Assembly: GCF_001514285.1 (NCBI RefSeq)
Contig: NZ_KQ949030.1
Span: forward strand, 45,696 to 109,695
Source of the DNA: Streptomyces sp. DSM 15324
GTDB lineage: Bacteria; Actinomycetota; Actinomycetes; Streptomycetales; Streptomycetaceae
Length of the DNA stretch: 64,000 bases
Direction: 5' to 3'
The notes beneath the pieces were generated by a model, which was given only the letters and a program-made list of their open reading frames with translations, had not been told where the DNA came from and made no database searches. Both the position numbers and the translations under genes were made by a program. Each line of letters begins with the position of its first letter. Positions within the stretch are counted from its first letter, which is position 1. Positions 28,707 to 37,398 of this stretch are shown piece by piece.

Positions 28707-29684
28707 ATGGAATTCCAGGGCACCACACTGGCGACCAAAGAGGCGTGTGTCCACGCCCTCCGTCAGCCAGAACTGAGTTCGAATCCCGGTGGCGCGATGG
28801 CCGGCTCGGCCAACCTTCTGTTTATGGACAACGAGTCGCATATCCGCCTGCGTGCGGTCGTCCGCGACGTCATCGGGCAACTCGAACCGTTACCCCACCA
28901 GGTAACGACCGACATCCGCGCCATCGTGCAGAAGCTACACGGACGGAACGACATCGACCTGGTCGCCGACTTCGGCCGCCCGGTTGCCGCCATCGTCGCG
29001 GCGGCGGTGCTGGCGGTGGAACAGGAACTGACCGCTGAACTCCTCGACCAGATCTCAGGCACAGCTGCCAATCTCGGTGTCTGGATCGGTGATTCCGCCC
29101 CTGCCGGTTCAGCGATGCACAAGGTCGTCAGGTTCTTCCTCAAGGCGACCGCGATTCACGATGGCGGCCTGGATCGCCTTCGTCGCGCGCGGAAGGCAGG
29201 GGAGATCACCGAAGACGAGTTGCTCGTGACGCCCGTCATGCTCGTCCATGCTGCCTACGAGAATTCGACCAATTTCCTCGCGGCCGCAGCACTGCAGTTG
29301 TCTCAGTCACCCAGTCTCGCCGAACAGTTCGTCTCTGGATCCCGCCAAGCAGGTGCCGTACGCGAGATGGTGAACCAGATCTGCCCGACACGCCATGTCA
29401 TGCGCCGGGCGACAAAACCACTCGATGTGGCGGGAACACACATCCAGGAAGGCGAGTGTGTCGCCATCTCCATCGGACCACCGAACGCGCTGGCCTTCGG
29501 CACCGGATCGCACAGTTGCCCCGGCATCAAGGTCGCACTCACCGAAGCGGAATTCGCCCTTCGCGAGATCGCACCCCTGCTGGCCGCGTCCTGGCGGACC
29601 GTCAGCGTCGAGGAGAAAAACCACTTCGTCTTTCACGGCCTGAGTCATGCCCTGATTCGTCGTGACTCGTCGTCCGGGGACTGA
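28707..29684 (+). CDS. short cytochrome P450-like protein
   Basis: ATG 28707 has GGAG nine bases upstream. A second in-frame ATG at 28680 would overlap the GNAT stop. The haem-thiolate loop AFGTGSHSCPGIK is present, as are NLLFMDNESHIRLRAVVRDV (C-helix region) and the K-helix-to-meander region RRATKPLDVAGTHIQEGECV. However, the protein has only about 325 residues against about 400. The I-helix AGxxT reads AAYENST. The ExxR arginine is replaced (REMVNQ), and the stretch between SIGPPN and ALAFG is about 20 residues shorter than usual. It may be a specialised or non-catalytic P450-like protein acting on a carrier-bound intermediate, or a decaying gene. It overlaps no neighbour and its frame is intact. 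Confidence 0.75.
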   Translation: MEFQGTTLATKEACVHALRQPELSSNPGGAMAGSANLLFMDNESHIRLRAVVRDVIGQLEPLPHQVTTDIRAIVQKLHGRNDIDLVADFGRPVAAIVAAAVLAVEQELTAELLDQISGTAANLGVWIGDSAPAGSAMHKVVRFFLKATAIHDGGLDRLRRARKAGEITEDELLVTPVMLVHAAYENSTNFLAAAALQLSQSPSLAEQFVSGSRQAGAVREMVNQICPTRHVMRRATKPLDVAGTHIQEGECVAISIGPPNALAFGTGSHSCPGIKVALTEAEFALREIAPLLAASWRTVSVEEKNHFVFHGLSHALIRRDSSSGD

Positions 29685-29748
29685 CTGTCTCCCACCACCA
29701 CTCATCCCGGCGCACACCCGGACTTATCTGAGACGCAGGAGCGCACAC

Positions 29749-31545
29749 GTGACGATCGAATCAGCGGGCCGGTCAGTGCAGCCGGCCGACGACGCCTCGA
29801 CTGTCCCCACCACACTCATAGAATTGCTGACGGCCCGCGCCGCACAGGACGCTGATGTCGTGGGGTTTCAATTCCTGGACGACACCGGCGAACCGGAATC
29901 AACGTTGACCTACGGGCAACTCGACGCAGCAGCACGCAGGATCGCGGCACGTCTGTCCCGCACGCTGAGCCCTGGGGACCGGGCACTGCTGCTCTACGCA
30001 CCAGGCCTGGACTTCCTGGCCGGGTTCTACGGATGCCTCTACGCAGGGGTGATCGCAGTGCCGGTCGCACCCCCGCAACCCAGCAAACTACAGGCCGACC
30101 TGGCCCGCTTGGCCTCCATCATGGTGAGCGCTGACACGCATGTCCTGCTCACCAGCACAACCGTCGCCGATCTGCTGGCACCAGCGCTGCGGCTGCACGA
30201 GCGCTTGGCTGAGCTACAGGTGACAGCCACGGACGGGATTGACGAGGACCATGACCATGGGTTCACAGCACCGACGATCACCGAAGATTCCATCGCCTAC
30301 CTGCAGTATTCCTCGGGATCCACCGGGGAACCGAAAGGCGTGGTACTGACCCACAGGAACGTCCTGGCGAACAACAGCCTGGTCTCCGCCGCCGTCGGGT
30401 TCACCGAAGACAGCGTGATGGTGACGTGGTTGCCCACCTACCACGACATGGGTCTGCTCGCCCTGGTCACGCAGCCTCTGTACAACAACTTTCTTGCGGT
30501 CGGATTGGCGCCGTTCACCTTTGTTAAACGTCCGGCACGCTGGATCGAGGCACTCGCACGATTCCAGGCCACCATCACCGTTGCCCCGAACTTCGCCTAC
30601 GAACTCGCGACCCGACGGGTGCCCGCGGACCTCGCGGCGACCTGGGACCTGTCGCGTCTACGTACGGTGCTCTGCGGCGCAGAACCGATCCGCGTGGAAA
30701 CAATGGCAGCCTTCGCCGAACACTTCCAAGTCGCAGGGCTTGACCCGGACAGCCTGTTCCCCTGTTACGGGTTGGCAGAGGCAACCCTGTTCGTCTCGGG
30801 CGGCCCGGTCGAGCGTGGATACACCACCATCGATGTCGATCCGGATGCACTCGCAGACGACAGCGTGAAACTCAGCCCCGGGGGGCGCACGCTCGTCGGA
30901 TGCGGAACGCCCAGCGACGGATTCGATCTGGTCCTCGTCGACCCTGCAACCGGGACGCCCGTACAGGCCGGCCGGGTAGGTGAGATCTGCCTGCGCGGTG
31001 CCAGCATCGGCTCGGGTTACTGGTCGGCCGAAGACCTGTCTGCCCAGACGTTCGGAACGGTGGTACCAGGTCATGGCACCGGATTCCTGCGAACCGGCGA
31101 CCTCGGGTTCGTACACGCCGATCAGCTGTACATCGTCGGCCGGAAGAAGGATCTCATCGTTGTCGACGGGTACAACCACTACCCCACCGATCTCGAAGCC
31201 AGTGCGATGCGCAGCCATGCCGCAATACGCACTGACAGGTGCGTGGCATTCCAGACGATGGATACCGGCAAGCCGCAGCTGATCATCGTGGCCGAACTGG
31301 ACCGCGACTGGCTGTCCGGGTTCGCCGAGGACACCGAGGGACCCGTGGACAAGAAATCACCACCGCCGCACCTGGATCAGGTCGCTCGCGCAATTCGTGG
31401 GCGGATCGGCGGAGATCATGGACTGCGGGTCGACGACATCGTGCTGGTAGCGGCCGGATCCGTGCTGCTCACCTCGAGCGGCAAAGTTCGCCGCAAGGCG
31501 ATGCAGCAGCGGTACCGGGAGGACAGCCTGGACCGCATCGGATAG
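29749..31545 (+). CDS. fatty acyl-AMP ligase (FAAL)
   Basis: GTG 29749 is preceded by AGGAG at 29737-29741, giving 598 residues. It has the FAAL layout: MTIESAGRS..., then ALLLYAPGLDFLAGFYGCLY, AGVIAVPVAPPQPSK, ATP-binding QYSSGSTGEPKGVVLTHRNV, WLPTYHDMGLL, LFPCYGLAEATLFVSGG and RTGDLGF...GRKKDLIVVDGYNHYP. These segments distinguish FAALs from CoA ligases. It should activate a fatty acid as acyl-AMP and pass it to a carrier, for which the free N-terminal T domain of NRPS2 is the obvious acceptor. It lies in a rightward unit with the GNAT and the P450-like gene, divergent from the NRPS genes. Confidence 0.9.
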   Translation: MTIESAGRSVQPADDASTVPTTLIELLTARAAQDADVVGFQFLDDTGEPESTLTYGQLDAAARRIAARLSRTLSPGDRALLLYAPGLDFLAGFYGCLYAGVIAVPVAPPQPSKLQADLARLASIMVSADTHVLLTSTTVADLLAPALRLHERLAELQVTATDGIDEDHDHGFTAPTITEDSIAYLQYSSGSTGEPKGVVLTHRNVLANNSLVSAAVGFTEDSVMVTWLPTYHDMGLLALVTQPLYNNFLAVGLAPFTFVKRPARWIEALARFQATITVAPNFAYELATRRVPADLAATWDLSRLRTVLCGAEPIRVETMAAFAEHFQVAGLDPDSLFPCYGLAEATLFVSGGPVERGYTTIDVDPDALADDSVKLSPGGRTLVGCGTPSDGFDLVLVDPATGTPVQAGRVGEICLRGASIGSGYWSAEDLSAQTFGTVVPGHGTGFLRTGDLGFVHADQLYIVGRKKDLIVVDGYNHYPTDLEASAMRSHAAIRTDRCVAFQTMDTGKPQLIIVAELDRDWLSGFAEDTEGPVDKKSPPPHLDQVARAIRGRIGGDHGLRVDDIVLVAAGSVLLTSSGKVRRKAMQQRYREDSLDRIG

Positions 31546-31592
31546 CTCCGAGTACCGCCGATAATCCCTCAGCCAGGAAATGAGGCTAGGGA

Positions 31593-31722
31593 ATGAACAG
31601 CGAGACTTACACGGTCATCGCCCCAGATTCGACTGCACTGGACTACGTCACAGCCCACCCTCAAGAGGTTCACGAACTGGTCAGGTCACACGGCCGGCTG
31701 CTGGTTCGTAGACGGAATCCTG
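31593..31722 (+). pseudogene. N-terminal stub of a SyrP/TauD-like dioxygenase
   Basis: ATG 31593 begins MNSETYTVIAPDSTALDYVT, then AHPQEVHELVRSHGRLLVRR. The helix-strand pattern before an expected RG/RNF segment resembles the start of Fe(II)/2-oxoglutarate oxygenases of the SyrP/TauD group found in NRPS clusters. At about 31722 the sequence switches to an unrelated secreted-protein gene, so no iron-binding residues exist. The assignment rests on a short N-terminus and is tentative. Confidence 0.35.
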
Positions 31723-31975
31723 ATGAGGCGATCGGCGCCACTGGTGAGGTTGAAGGGGGCTGTGACGGCAGTCGTCGTCGCAGGGGCGCCAGTGGCGTTG
31801 GCTTCGGAGGCAGCGGCGGCTTCGTGTGCCCGGCACACGACCGGGGTGTGCAAGGCCAACAGCCCGCATCCGCGGGCTGCGACGGCGAAGTTGCAAGGAC
31901 GGCACCTACTCCTACAGCGCCCACTTCCGCGGCACGTGCTCCGGCCACCGCGGCGTGAAGTACTGGTACCGGTAG
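31723..31975 (+). pseudogene. small secreted DUF3761-type protein, frameshifted
   Basis: From ATG 31723 a signal peptide (MRRSAPLVRLKGAVTAVVVA, cleavage near EAAAAS) leads to CARHTTGVCKANSPHPRAAT. One base is then out of register near 31891, and the family end CKDGTYSYSAHFRGTCSGHR followed by GVKYWYR runs to TAG 31973-31975. The Cys-Lys-Asp-Gly-Thr-Tyr-Ser motif and the closing Gly-Val-Lys-x-Trp-Tyr are typical of DUF3761. Function is unknown. It is the first gene beyond the right edge of the lipopeptide locus. Confidence 0.55.
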
Positions 31976-32457
31976 GCCCTGTACTTCGCGTCCCGCCCCG
32001 GCCAGGGAGCCGAGGCGGGACGCAGCGCATCCGGCCCCCAGGAGGCGACGTCGGGGTTCACGGGGGCCGCGGTCGTGACGAAGTTCAGGATGAAGGCGTC
32101 GCGCAGGAGCAGGTAGGGCTCCAGGAGGCGGGAGAAGTCGGTGGGCAGGGGGCGTACCTGGGTGTAGCCGTCCAGGTGGGTGTGGGCGAATTCCTCGTAG
32201 CCGCCGGGCTCGGTGTGCGCGATGCGGTGGACCGAGGACAGGATGGTGGCGATGTCGAGCAGGTAATGGCCGGTGCCGCAGTCGTCGAAGTCGATGAGAC
32301 CGACGCCGCCGTCGGGCAGTGCGATCATGTTTTCGCGGTGCAGGTCGACGTGGATGCGGCCCCGGTCGTTCGGGCCGCTTTCCTCAAGGGCCGGGGTGAT
32401 CAGCTCGGCGTGTGGGCGGGGCGTCCTCGCGGACGGACAACCGCGTTGTCCTCGCAC
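31912..32457 (-). pseudogene. APH-type phosphotransferase, C-terminal half
   Basis: The reading HAELITPALEESGPNDRGRI, HVDLHRENMIALPDGGVGLI and then DFDDCGTGHYLLDIATIL contains the HxDxxxxN catalytic loop and the DFD metal-binding motif of the aminoglycoside-phosphotransferase / choline-kinase fold. The C-terminal helical part continues to 31914-31912. The N-terminal nucleotide-binding half is missing. A short start-like segment (MSELLEAAGLRFSFGG, 32538-32592) lies upstream in the same frame beyond a stop. It converges with and overlaps the DUF3761 remnant. Confidence 0.55.
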
Positions 32458-32655
32458 TGCTGGACCTCCAACGGCGAGCCGATGACCCAGCGCGAGGAAC
32501 GCGGCTTCGGGCAGGCCAGCCTGTGCGGCACTGCGTCACGACCCGCCAAAGGAGAAGCGCAGCCCCGCCGCCTCCAACAGTTCGCTCATGGAGCCCACCT
32601 CGGTGTTGAGCGTTGTCCCTCTCGGACGCGGCCTGGGCCTGGGTAGCGTGGGGAC

Positions 32656-33075
32656 ATGACCAGCGGCGACAGGCAGCGGCGGGACGGCTCCTCCAAGCGC
32701 GTGCGGTTGACGAGCGGGGATCACGGCGGGCCGAAGGAAAAGAAGGCTAAAGGCCGGCGCAAGACCATCACTCCTGGTGGCAAGGGCACGCGCGCTGCGG
32801 GTTTGCGTGAAGTGGAACGGTTCCGTGAATCCATCCGGGCTGCAGAACAACGGCGTGCCGCACGCCAGGTCGCGCCTGCAGCAGCGGCCCCGGCCGAACC
32901 TGACCGGATCGCGCCGGTCCAGGAAAGCCACGCAAAGGCGGACACCGCCCTGCAGACGCATCTGGCGGCCTGCCTACGAGCAGCCGAGGATCAGGACTGG
33001 AACCTGCTCAAGGACAGCGCCTACCGACTCGCGGCAGCTGCCCGCAGGTTGGAGACGGAGGTCCGATCCGGCTGA
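32656..33075 (+). CDS. small basic hypothetical protein
   Basis: ATG 32656 is preceded by GTGGGGAC. The 139-residue product has a very basic, low-complexity N-terminus (MTSGDRQRRDGSSKRVRLTS, many Lys/Arg to residue 45) and an alanine-rich helical C-terminal part (AALQTHLAACL-like, then YRLAAAARRLETEV). It has no membrane span and no recognised domain. It is probably cytosolic and perhaps nucleic-acid associated, judging only by charge. The gene stands alone between broken genes. Confidence 0.45.
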   Translation: MTSGDRQRRDGSSKRVRLTSGDHGGPKEKKAKGRRKTITPGGKGTRAAGLREVERFRESIRAAEQRRAARQVAPAAAAPAEPDRIAPVQESHAKADTALQTHLAACLRAAEDQDWNLLKDSAYRLAAAARRLETEVRSG

Positions 33076-33350
33076 GGCGCTGGCCGCTCCCTCACTCTCG
33101 GTGCGGCCCGCAGTTGTGGCCGCCCGTGTAGCTGATTTCTGATCATGTGTGGGCAATTCTTGGAAGGTTTCGTTCTTGTGCCGCGCTACGGTCACAACTC
33201 CTTCTACGGTCGAGGCAACTCGGCCGCGCCGTAGCGCCCGGACGGATATGTCGAGACGCCACCTTGGGGTGTCTGGGCGGGGCAGGTAGTCGTCAGCGGC
33301 AGTTTCGGCATGTGCCGGCCTGGCACAGGCCAGGTGCGAAGGGGGCGCGG

Positions 33351-33677
33351 GTGGGCACGGTCGAAATCTCAACGGAGGATCCGGACGATTTCGGCGTCCT
33401 TTATAGCGAGTTGCAGGGCCGTAGCGGGATCGTAGTGGATGCCGTTCCCGCGCCGATGGAGCCCGGGGACATGGGCTCGGTCGTGGACCTGCTGACAGCG
33501 GCCTGCGCATCGGGCGGTGCTGTCGCGGTCTTCATGGGGGTCGTCAAGTCGCTGCTGGATTCGAGGCGGCCGGGATTCGTTGTGAAGGTCCGGTGCGGCA
33601 CTGTCCGGTTGAAGATCACCGCCGATAGCTTTGAAGAAGCCCGGCCGGTTCTGGAGGAGTGGCTGGGTGGAGCGTGA
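33351..33677 (+). CDS. effector-associated constant component 1 (EACC1)-type protein
   Basis: GTG 33351 (MGTVEISTEDPDDFGVLYSE) follows GAAGGGGG, giving 108 residues. The pattern is a short strand-rich start, then PMEPGDMGSVVDLLTAACAS, GGAVAVFMGVVKSLLDSRRP and a strand pair ending FEEARPVLEEWLGGA. This matches EACC1, a small protein with a membrane-like glycine/alanine helix encoded next to caspase- or peptidase-type effectors in actinobacterial conflict systems. Its stop overlaps the next start by 11 bases, so the two genes are translationally coupled. Its role there is thought to be an adaptor or scaffold, which is an inference from the family. Confidence 0.65.
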   Translation: MGTVEISTEDPDDFGVLYSELQGRSGIVVDAVPAPMEPGDMGSVVDLLTAACASGGAVAVFMGVVKSLLDSRRPGFVVKVRCGTVRLKITADSFEEARPVLEEWLGGA

Positions 33678-35571
33678 CCTGAGCCGGTCCCGCGCCATCC
33701 TGATCGGCAACGGCGGGTACGCGGACCCCCGTATCCCGAATCTGCCTGCTGCGCAGTGTGTGAGCGCGATGGCCGACCTGCTGGCCAGTGACTTGTGCGG
33801 ATGGCCGGCCGAGCGCGTCACGTGCCTGGTGGACGTGGCCTCGCCGGACGCCCTGGCCCGCAAGGTGATCGCGGCGGTCCGCGACGCCCAGGACGTACTG
33901 CTGGTGTATTACGTCGGCCACGGGGTGCGCACCAGCGAAGGGCAACTCGCCCTGACCGTAGGCGAGACGGATCCGGGCTGGGAGGCGCTGCCGTACACGG
34001 CGATGCTCTACGAGAATCTCGCCAAGATCCTCCGCGGTTGCCGGGCGCAGACGAAGCTCGTTCTCTTGGACTGCTGCCACGCCGAACTCGCCAACCGGTC
34101 CAATCACGTCTTCCAGTCGGCCGACTTCGAGGAGGCCCATCCCGTCGACGGCTTGTACGTGATCGGAGCCAGCGGCAGCACCAAGAAGGCCAAGACCCCC
34201 GTGAACGGGACACTCACCTGTTTCACCGGGGCCTTCTTGGAGATCGTGCACAATGGCATCCGCGAGGTCTCGGCGCCCGCGCTGCGCCTGGACCGGATTT
34301 TCCTCGAACTGCACGCCCGGCTGCGGGAAGCGGGCCTGCCCGAGCCGGTGCAAAGTGGAGCCCGGGGAGCTCACGGGTTCCTGTTCGCCCAGAACGCCGC
34401 CCACCCCAGCCATCCCAAGAAATCCCTGGAGGCTGTCCCGGCACCCGTTGAGGAACGGTGGCCCCTGCTGGACCGGCGCACATTGCTGACCGCCGCCGGT
34501 GCCATCGGACTGACCCTCGCCAACACCGTTTCGGTCTTTCCCCGCGGCCCTGCCGACCCGGCGACAGCTTCGGATTCCGAATCTACGGACAAGGCTGCGA
34601 ACGCTGCAGCGAAGGCGGCGGCAGCCTCGCTGGGACAGCCGCTCCCTGGTCACACCGACCGCGTCTACTCGGTGGCCTTCCGGTCGGGCGGGCGTGTCCT
34701 GGCGAGTGGCAGCGCCGATCAGACGGTCAGGTTCTGGGACCTGACCGATCCGCTGCGTCCCAAGCCCATTGGCTCTCCCCTCCCCGGCCACACCGACACG
34801 GTCTATTCGGTGGTCTTCAGTCCCGACGGGAACCTTCTGGCTGACGCCAGCGCCGACCAGAAGGCCCGGCTGCTGGACGTGACCGATCCCGCGAAACCAG
34901 CGCTCCTCAGCCGGCCGGTCACGGGTCATACCGACGCCGTCTTCTCGGTGGCCTTCAGCCTCAGCGGGGAACTGCTCGCCGCCGGCAGTGGGGACCGCAC
35001 GATCCGCCTGTGGAAGGTGACGGACCCCGCGCACCCCGTACTCGTCGGCCAGCCCGTCTTCGGGCATACCGATGCCGTCCTGTCGGTCGCATTCAGTCAC
35101 AATGAGAGCGTCATGGGCAGCGGCGGCTCCGACCACGCGGTCCGACTGTGGAACGTGGCAGACCCGCCGGCGCCCATCGGCCCGGCCCTACCCGGCCACA
35201 CCGACCGCGTCTACACCGTGGCGTTCAGCCCGAACGGCCACCTGCTGGCCAGCGGCAGCGGTGACCGCACCATCCGCCTGTGGAAGGTGACCAACCCCGC
35301 GAACCCGGTGCTCCTCGGCAGCGCCACCGGACACAAGAGCACTGTCAACACCGTCGCCTTCAGCCCCGACGGACGGATCCTGGCCAGCGGCAGCAGCGAC
35401 CACACGATCCGCCTGTGGCGCGTGACCGAATCCGCTGGCCTGGCCCTCGTCGAGTACCCCCTCACCGGTCACCGCGGCGCCGTCTACTCCGTGGCCTTCA
35501 GCCCGAACGGCAACTTGCTGGCCAGCGGCAGCGCCGACCAGACGATCCGCCTGTGGAAACTCTCCCGCTGA
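33667..35571 (+). CDS. caspase-like peptidase with seven WD40 repeats
   Basis: GTG 33667 lies inside the end of the EACC1 gene, giving 634 residues. The N-terminal caspase fold reads SRAILIGNGGYADPRIPNLP. The catalytic dyad is His85 in VYYVGHGVRTS and the second Cys (137) in LLDCCHAE. A probable membrane anchor (TLLTAAGAIGLTLANTVSVF) follows at about 290-310. The C-terminal half is a seven-bladed WD40 propeller with repeats starting GHTDRVYSVAF, GHTDTVYSVVF, GHTDAVFSVAF, GHTDAVLSVAF, GHTDRVYTVAF, GHKSTVNTVAF and GHRGAVYSVAF. Such fusions couple a sensor propeller to a protease that kills or arrests the cell. It is followed by a strong hairpin. Confidence 0.85.
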   Translation: MERDLSRSRAILIGNGGYADPRIPNLPAAQCVSAMADLLASDLCGWPAERVTCLVDVASPDALARKVIAAVRDAQDVLLVYYVGHGVRTSEGQLALTVGETDPGWEALPYTAMLYENLAKILRGCRAQTKLVLLDCCHAELANRSNHVFQSADFEEAHPVDGLYVIGASGSTKKAKTPVNGTLTCFTGAFLEIVHNGIREVSAPALRLDRIFLELHARLREAGLPEPVQSGARGAHGFLFAQNAAHPSHPKKSLEAVPAPVEERWPLLDRRTLLTAAGAIGLTLANTVSVFPRGPADPATASDSESTDKAANAAAKAAAASLGQPLPGHTDRVYSVAFRSGGRVLASGSADQTVRFWDLTDPLRPKPIGSPLPGHTDTVYSVVFSPDGNLLADASADQKARLLDVTDPAKPALLSRPVTGHTDAVFSVAFSLSGELLAAGSGDRTIRLWKVTDPAHPVLVGQPVFGHTDAVLSVAFSHNESVMGSGGSDHAVRLWNVADPPAPIGPALPGHTDRVYTVAFSPNGHLLASGSGDRTIRLWKVTNPANPVLLGSATGHKSTVNTVAFSPDGRILASGSSDHTIRLWRVTESAGLALVEYPLTGHRGAVYSVAFSPNGNLLASGSADQTIRLWKLSR

Positions 35572-35591
35572 ACGAGCAGCAGTCTCCTTCT

Positions 35592-35632
35592 GCCCGGGTA
35601 CCGCCGAATTGGGTGTCGGCGGCTGCCCGGGC
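35592..35632. terminator. GC-rich hairpin after the caspase gene
   Basis: Two stacked stems, GCCCGGG...CCCGGGC and CCGCCG...CGGCGG, enclose a 10-base loop about 20 bases after the caspase stop codon. There is no T-run, as is usual for Streptomyces terminators. Confidence 0.6.
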
Positions 35633-35944
35633 TGCCGTACAGAGGCCCACGGCCGTCGCCTGAAACCCCCACCGCGAGAAGGAAGTTGATGAGACCGCGT
35701 CCATTGTCCAGGCCGCCGCTTCGCCATCCCCTTGTCCCTGGAGACCGAGGCCGAGCCAGGCGGCTTCGTCGCTTGGCCGTCCGCGCGGCCCGGCGTGCAG
35801 GTGCGCAAGCCCGGAGCACGACAGGCGGTGCGCGGCCACGCCGCGGGATTGACTTGACCGGCTACGACCGTAGCGCACCGACAGCGCTACCTGCACAAAC
35901 AGCCTCCCGACCTCCGCCGAGCTGGCTGAGGAACTCGCCCCCTA
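35633..35944. other. 312-base stretch with no identifiable gene
   Basis: All frames are short, interrupted or of shadow composition. No motif, ribosome site or palindrome of note is seen between the caspase terminator and the IS630 end. Confidence 0.5.
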
Positions 35945-36375
35945 TTGACCCGAAACGCTACATTCCCGGCATCTCGGTGATGTAGTGGACGTGCGGGCCC
36001 TGGAAGTAGCCGCGGACGATGTGAGGCTGTTTCTGTCGGCGGCGGAAGAAGCGGCGGACCTCGTCGGCGAGCTGGTCGGCATTGCGGGCTCGGGAGGCCG
36101 GCAGCAGGGTCCGTTTCAGGTCGGAGTTGACCAGCTCGTCCGGGTTGGTCTCGGGCGCGTACGCGGGCAGCAGGTGCAGGGTGACGCGGCCGGGGTGATC
36201 GGCGAGCCAGGTGCGGACCTTCTTGCTGCGGTGAACGGAGTGCCGGTCGACGACGAGGTGGACCGGGCGGTCGAACTGCCTGTTCAGGCGGTCGAGGAAG
36301 TCGCAGAACACCTCGGCGGTGAAGGAACCCCGGTAGACCGTGAACCCCATTCGGCCCCGCGGGCTGATCGCTGGT
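35945..36375 (-). pseudogene. IS630-family transposase, C-terminal fragment (copy A) with its IS end
   Basis: The minus-strand reading ISPRGRMGFTVYRGSFTAEV, FCDFLDRLNRQFDRPVHLVV, DRHSVHRSKKVRTWLADH, LPAYAPETNPDELVNSDLK and so on to MPGM (stop at 35958) is the catalytic C-terminal half of an IS630 transposase. The second Asp (VVDRHSVH) and the Glu (PETNPDE) are visible. The plus strand at 35945 carries the terminal repeat TTGACCCGAAACGCTACATT. The N-terminal half is missing. At about 36375 the sequence passes into an AraC-type remnant. A second copy in inverse orientation lies at 40011-40890. Confidence 0.7.
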
Positions 36376-36389
36376 CGTATCGCGGTACT

Positions 36390-36636
36390 GGGTCGGCGTC
36401 GCGCACCTGTCGGTGCGCCAGTTCGAACGCCGGTTCGCCGACACGACCGGTCTGCCGCCAGGACGCTGGATCACGCTCCAGCGGATCCGGGCGGGCGCGG
36501 CGCTGCTGGAGTCCGCAGCCCACCCGGTCGAGACGGTGGCCGGCCGGGTGGGCCTGACCGTCGCGGCTTCCGCCACCACTTCCGGAAGGCGATGGGTGTC
36601 AGCCCCTCGACCTACCGCCGCCAGTTCCAGTCCTGA
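36390..36636 (+). pseudogene. AraC-family regulator, C-terminal HTH remnant
   Basis: The reading HLSVRQFERRFADTTGLPPG, RWITLQRIRAGAALLESA and then HPVETVAGRVGLT is the double-HTH domain of AraC/GlxA-type regulators. One base out of register, the family end GFRHHFRKAMGVSPSTYRRQ continues to TGA 36634-36636. The sensor domain is missing and a frameshift lies between the two HTH parts, so it is inactive. Confidence 0.6.
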
Positions 36637-36711
36637 CGGCCGCCCGGTGCCAACGCGCCCCGCGATGTCGGCGACCTCGTCGGCGTCGGGAACGGCGGCT
36701 TGACGACCAGG

Positions 36712-37398
36712 TCAGATGAGGCCGTTGTCCCTGGCGTAGAGCGCCGCCTGGGTGCGGTCGCGCAGACTCAGACGGCTCAGCACACGGGAGATGTGGTTCT
36801 TGACGGTTCCCTCGCTGAGGTAGAGGCGGGAGGCGATCTCCTTGTTCGTGGCACCCGCCGAGATGAGACGCAGGACCTCCCTCTCGCGGGGCGTGAGCAA
36901 CTCGGGGGCCGGGAGCCCTGCGGCCAGGTTGGCGATCACCGTCTGGTCGAACTGGGCCACCCCTGCGTAGGCGAGACGTACGGCCCGCGCCAGCTCGGCG
37001 GCGGGCAGGTTCTTGAGCAGGTAGCCCACCGCTCCGGCCCGCAGCGCCTGGGTGACGTACTCGTCGTCGTCGAACGTCGTCAGCATCACGATCTTGCATG
37101 CGGGCAGGCTGCGGCGGAGCATCCTGGTGGCAGCCACGCCGTCGACCCCGGGCATCCGGATGTCCATCAGCACCACGTCGGGGCGGCGGGCCGGGGCCGT
37201 CTCGGCCGCCTCGGCACCGTTGCGCGCACTGCCCACCACCTCGATGCCCGGCTGGATGCCGAGGAGGGCGGTGATGCCCTCTCGTACGAGGTCCTGGTCG
37301 TCGACGACGAAGACCCGTACGGGCGCGTCCGCGTTCCCGTCCACCTGCACGTTTCCGACCCCGTTCGAGTTAGCGTCCTTGTTCCCGTTCTCGATCAC
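36712..37398 (-). CDS. NarL/FixJ-type response regulator
   Basis: GTG 37398 overlaps the kinase stop (GTGA), giving 228 residues. A receiver domain (VRVFVVDDQDLVREGITALL, phospho-acceptor Asp in VVLMDIRMPG, Thr in IVMLTTFDDD, Lys in GAVGYLLKNL) is followed by a LuxR-type HTH (LLTPREREVLRLISAGATNK, EIASRLYLSEGTVKNHISR). A 22-residue polar leader (NGNKDANSNGVGNVQVDGNA) precedes the receiver and is unusual. It is cotranscribed with the kinase and probably binds upstream of this pair or of the divergent hydrolase. Confidence 0.9.
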   Translation of the reverse strand: MIENGNKDANSNGVGNVQVDGNADAPVRVFVVDDQDLVREGITALLGIQPGIEVVGSARNGAEAAETAPARRPDVVLMDIRMPGVDGVAATRMLRRSLPACKIVMLTTFDDDEYVTQALRAGAVGYLLKNLPAAELARAVRLAYAGVAQFDQTVIANLAAGLPAPELLTPREREVLRLISAGATNKEIASRLYLSEGTVKNHISRVLSRLSLRDRTQAALYARDNGLI

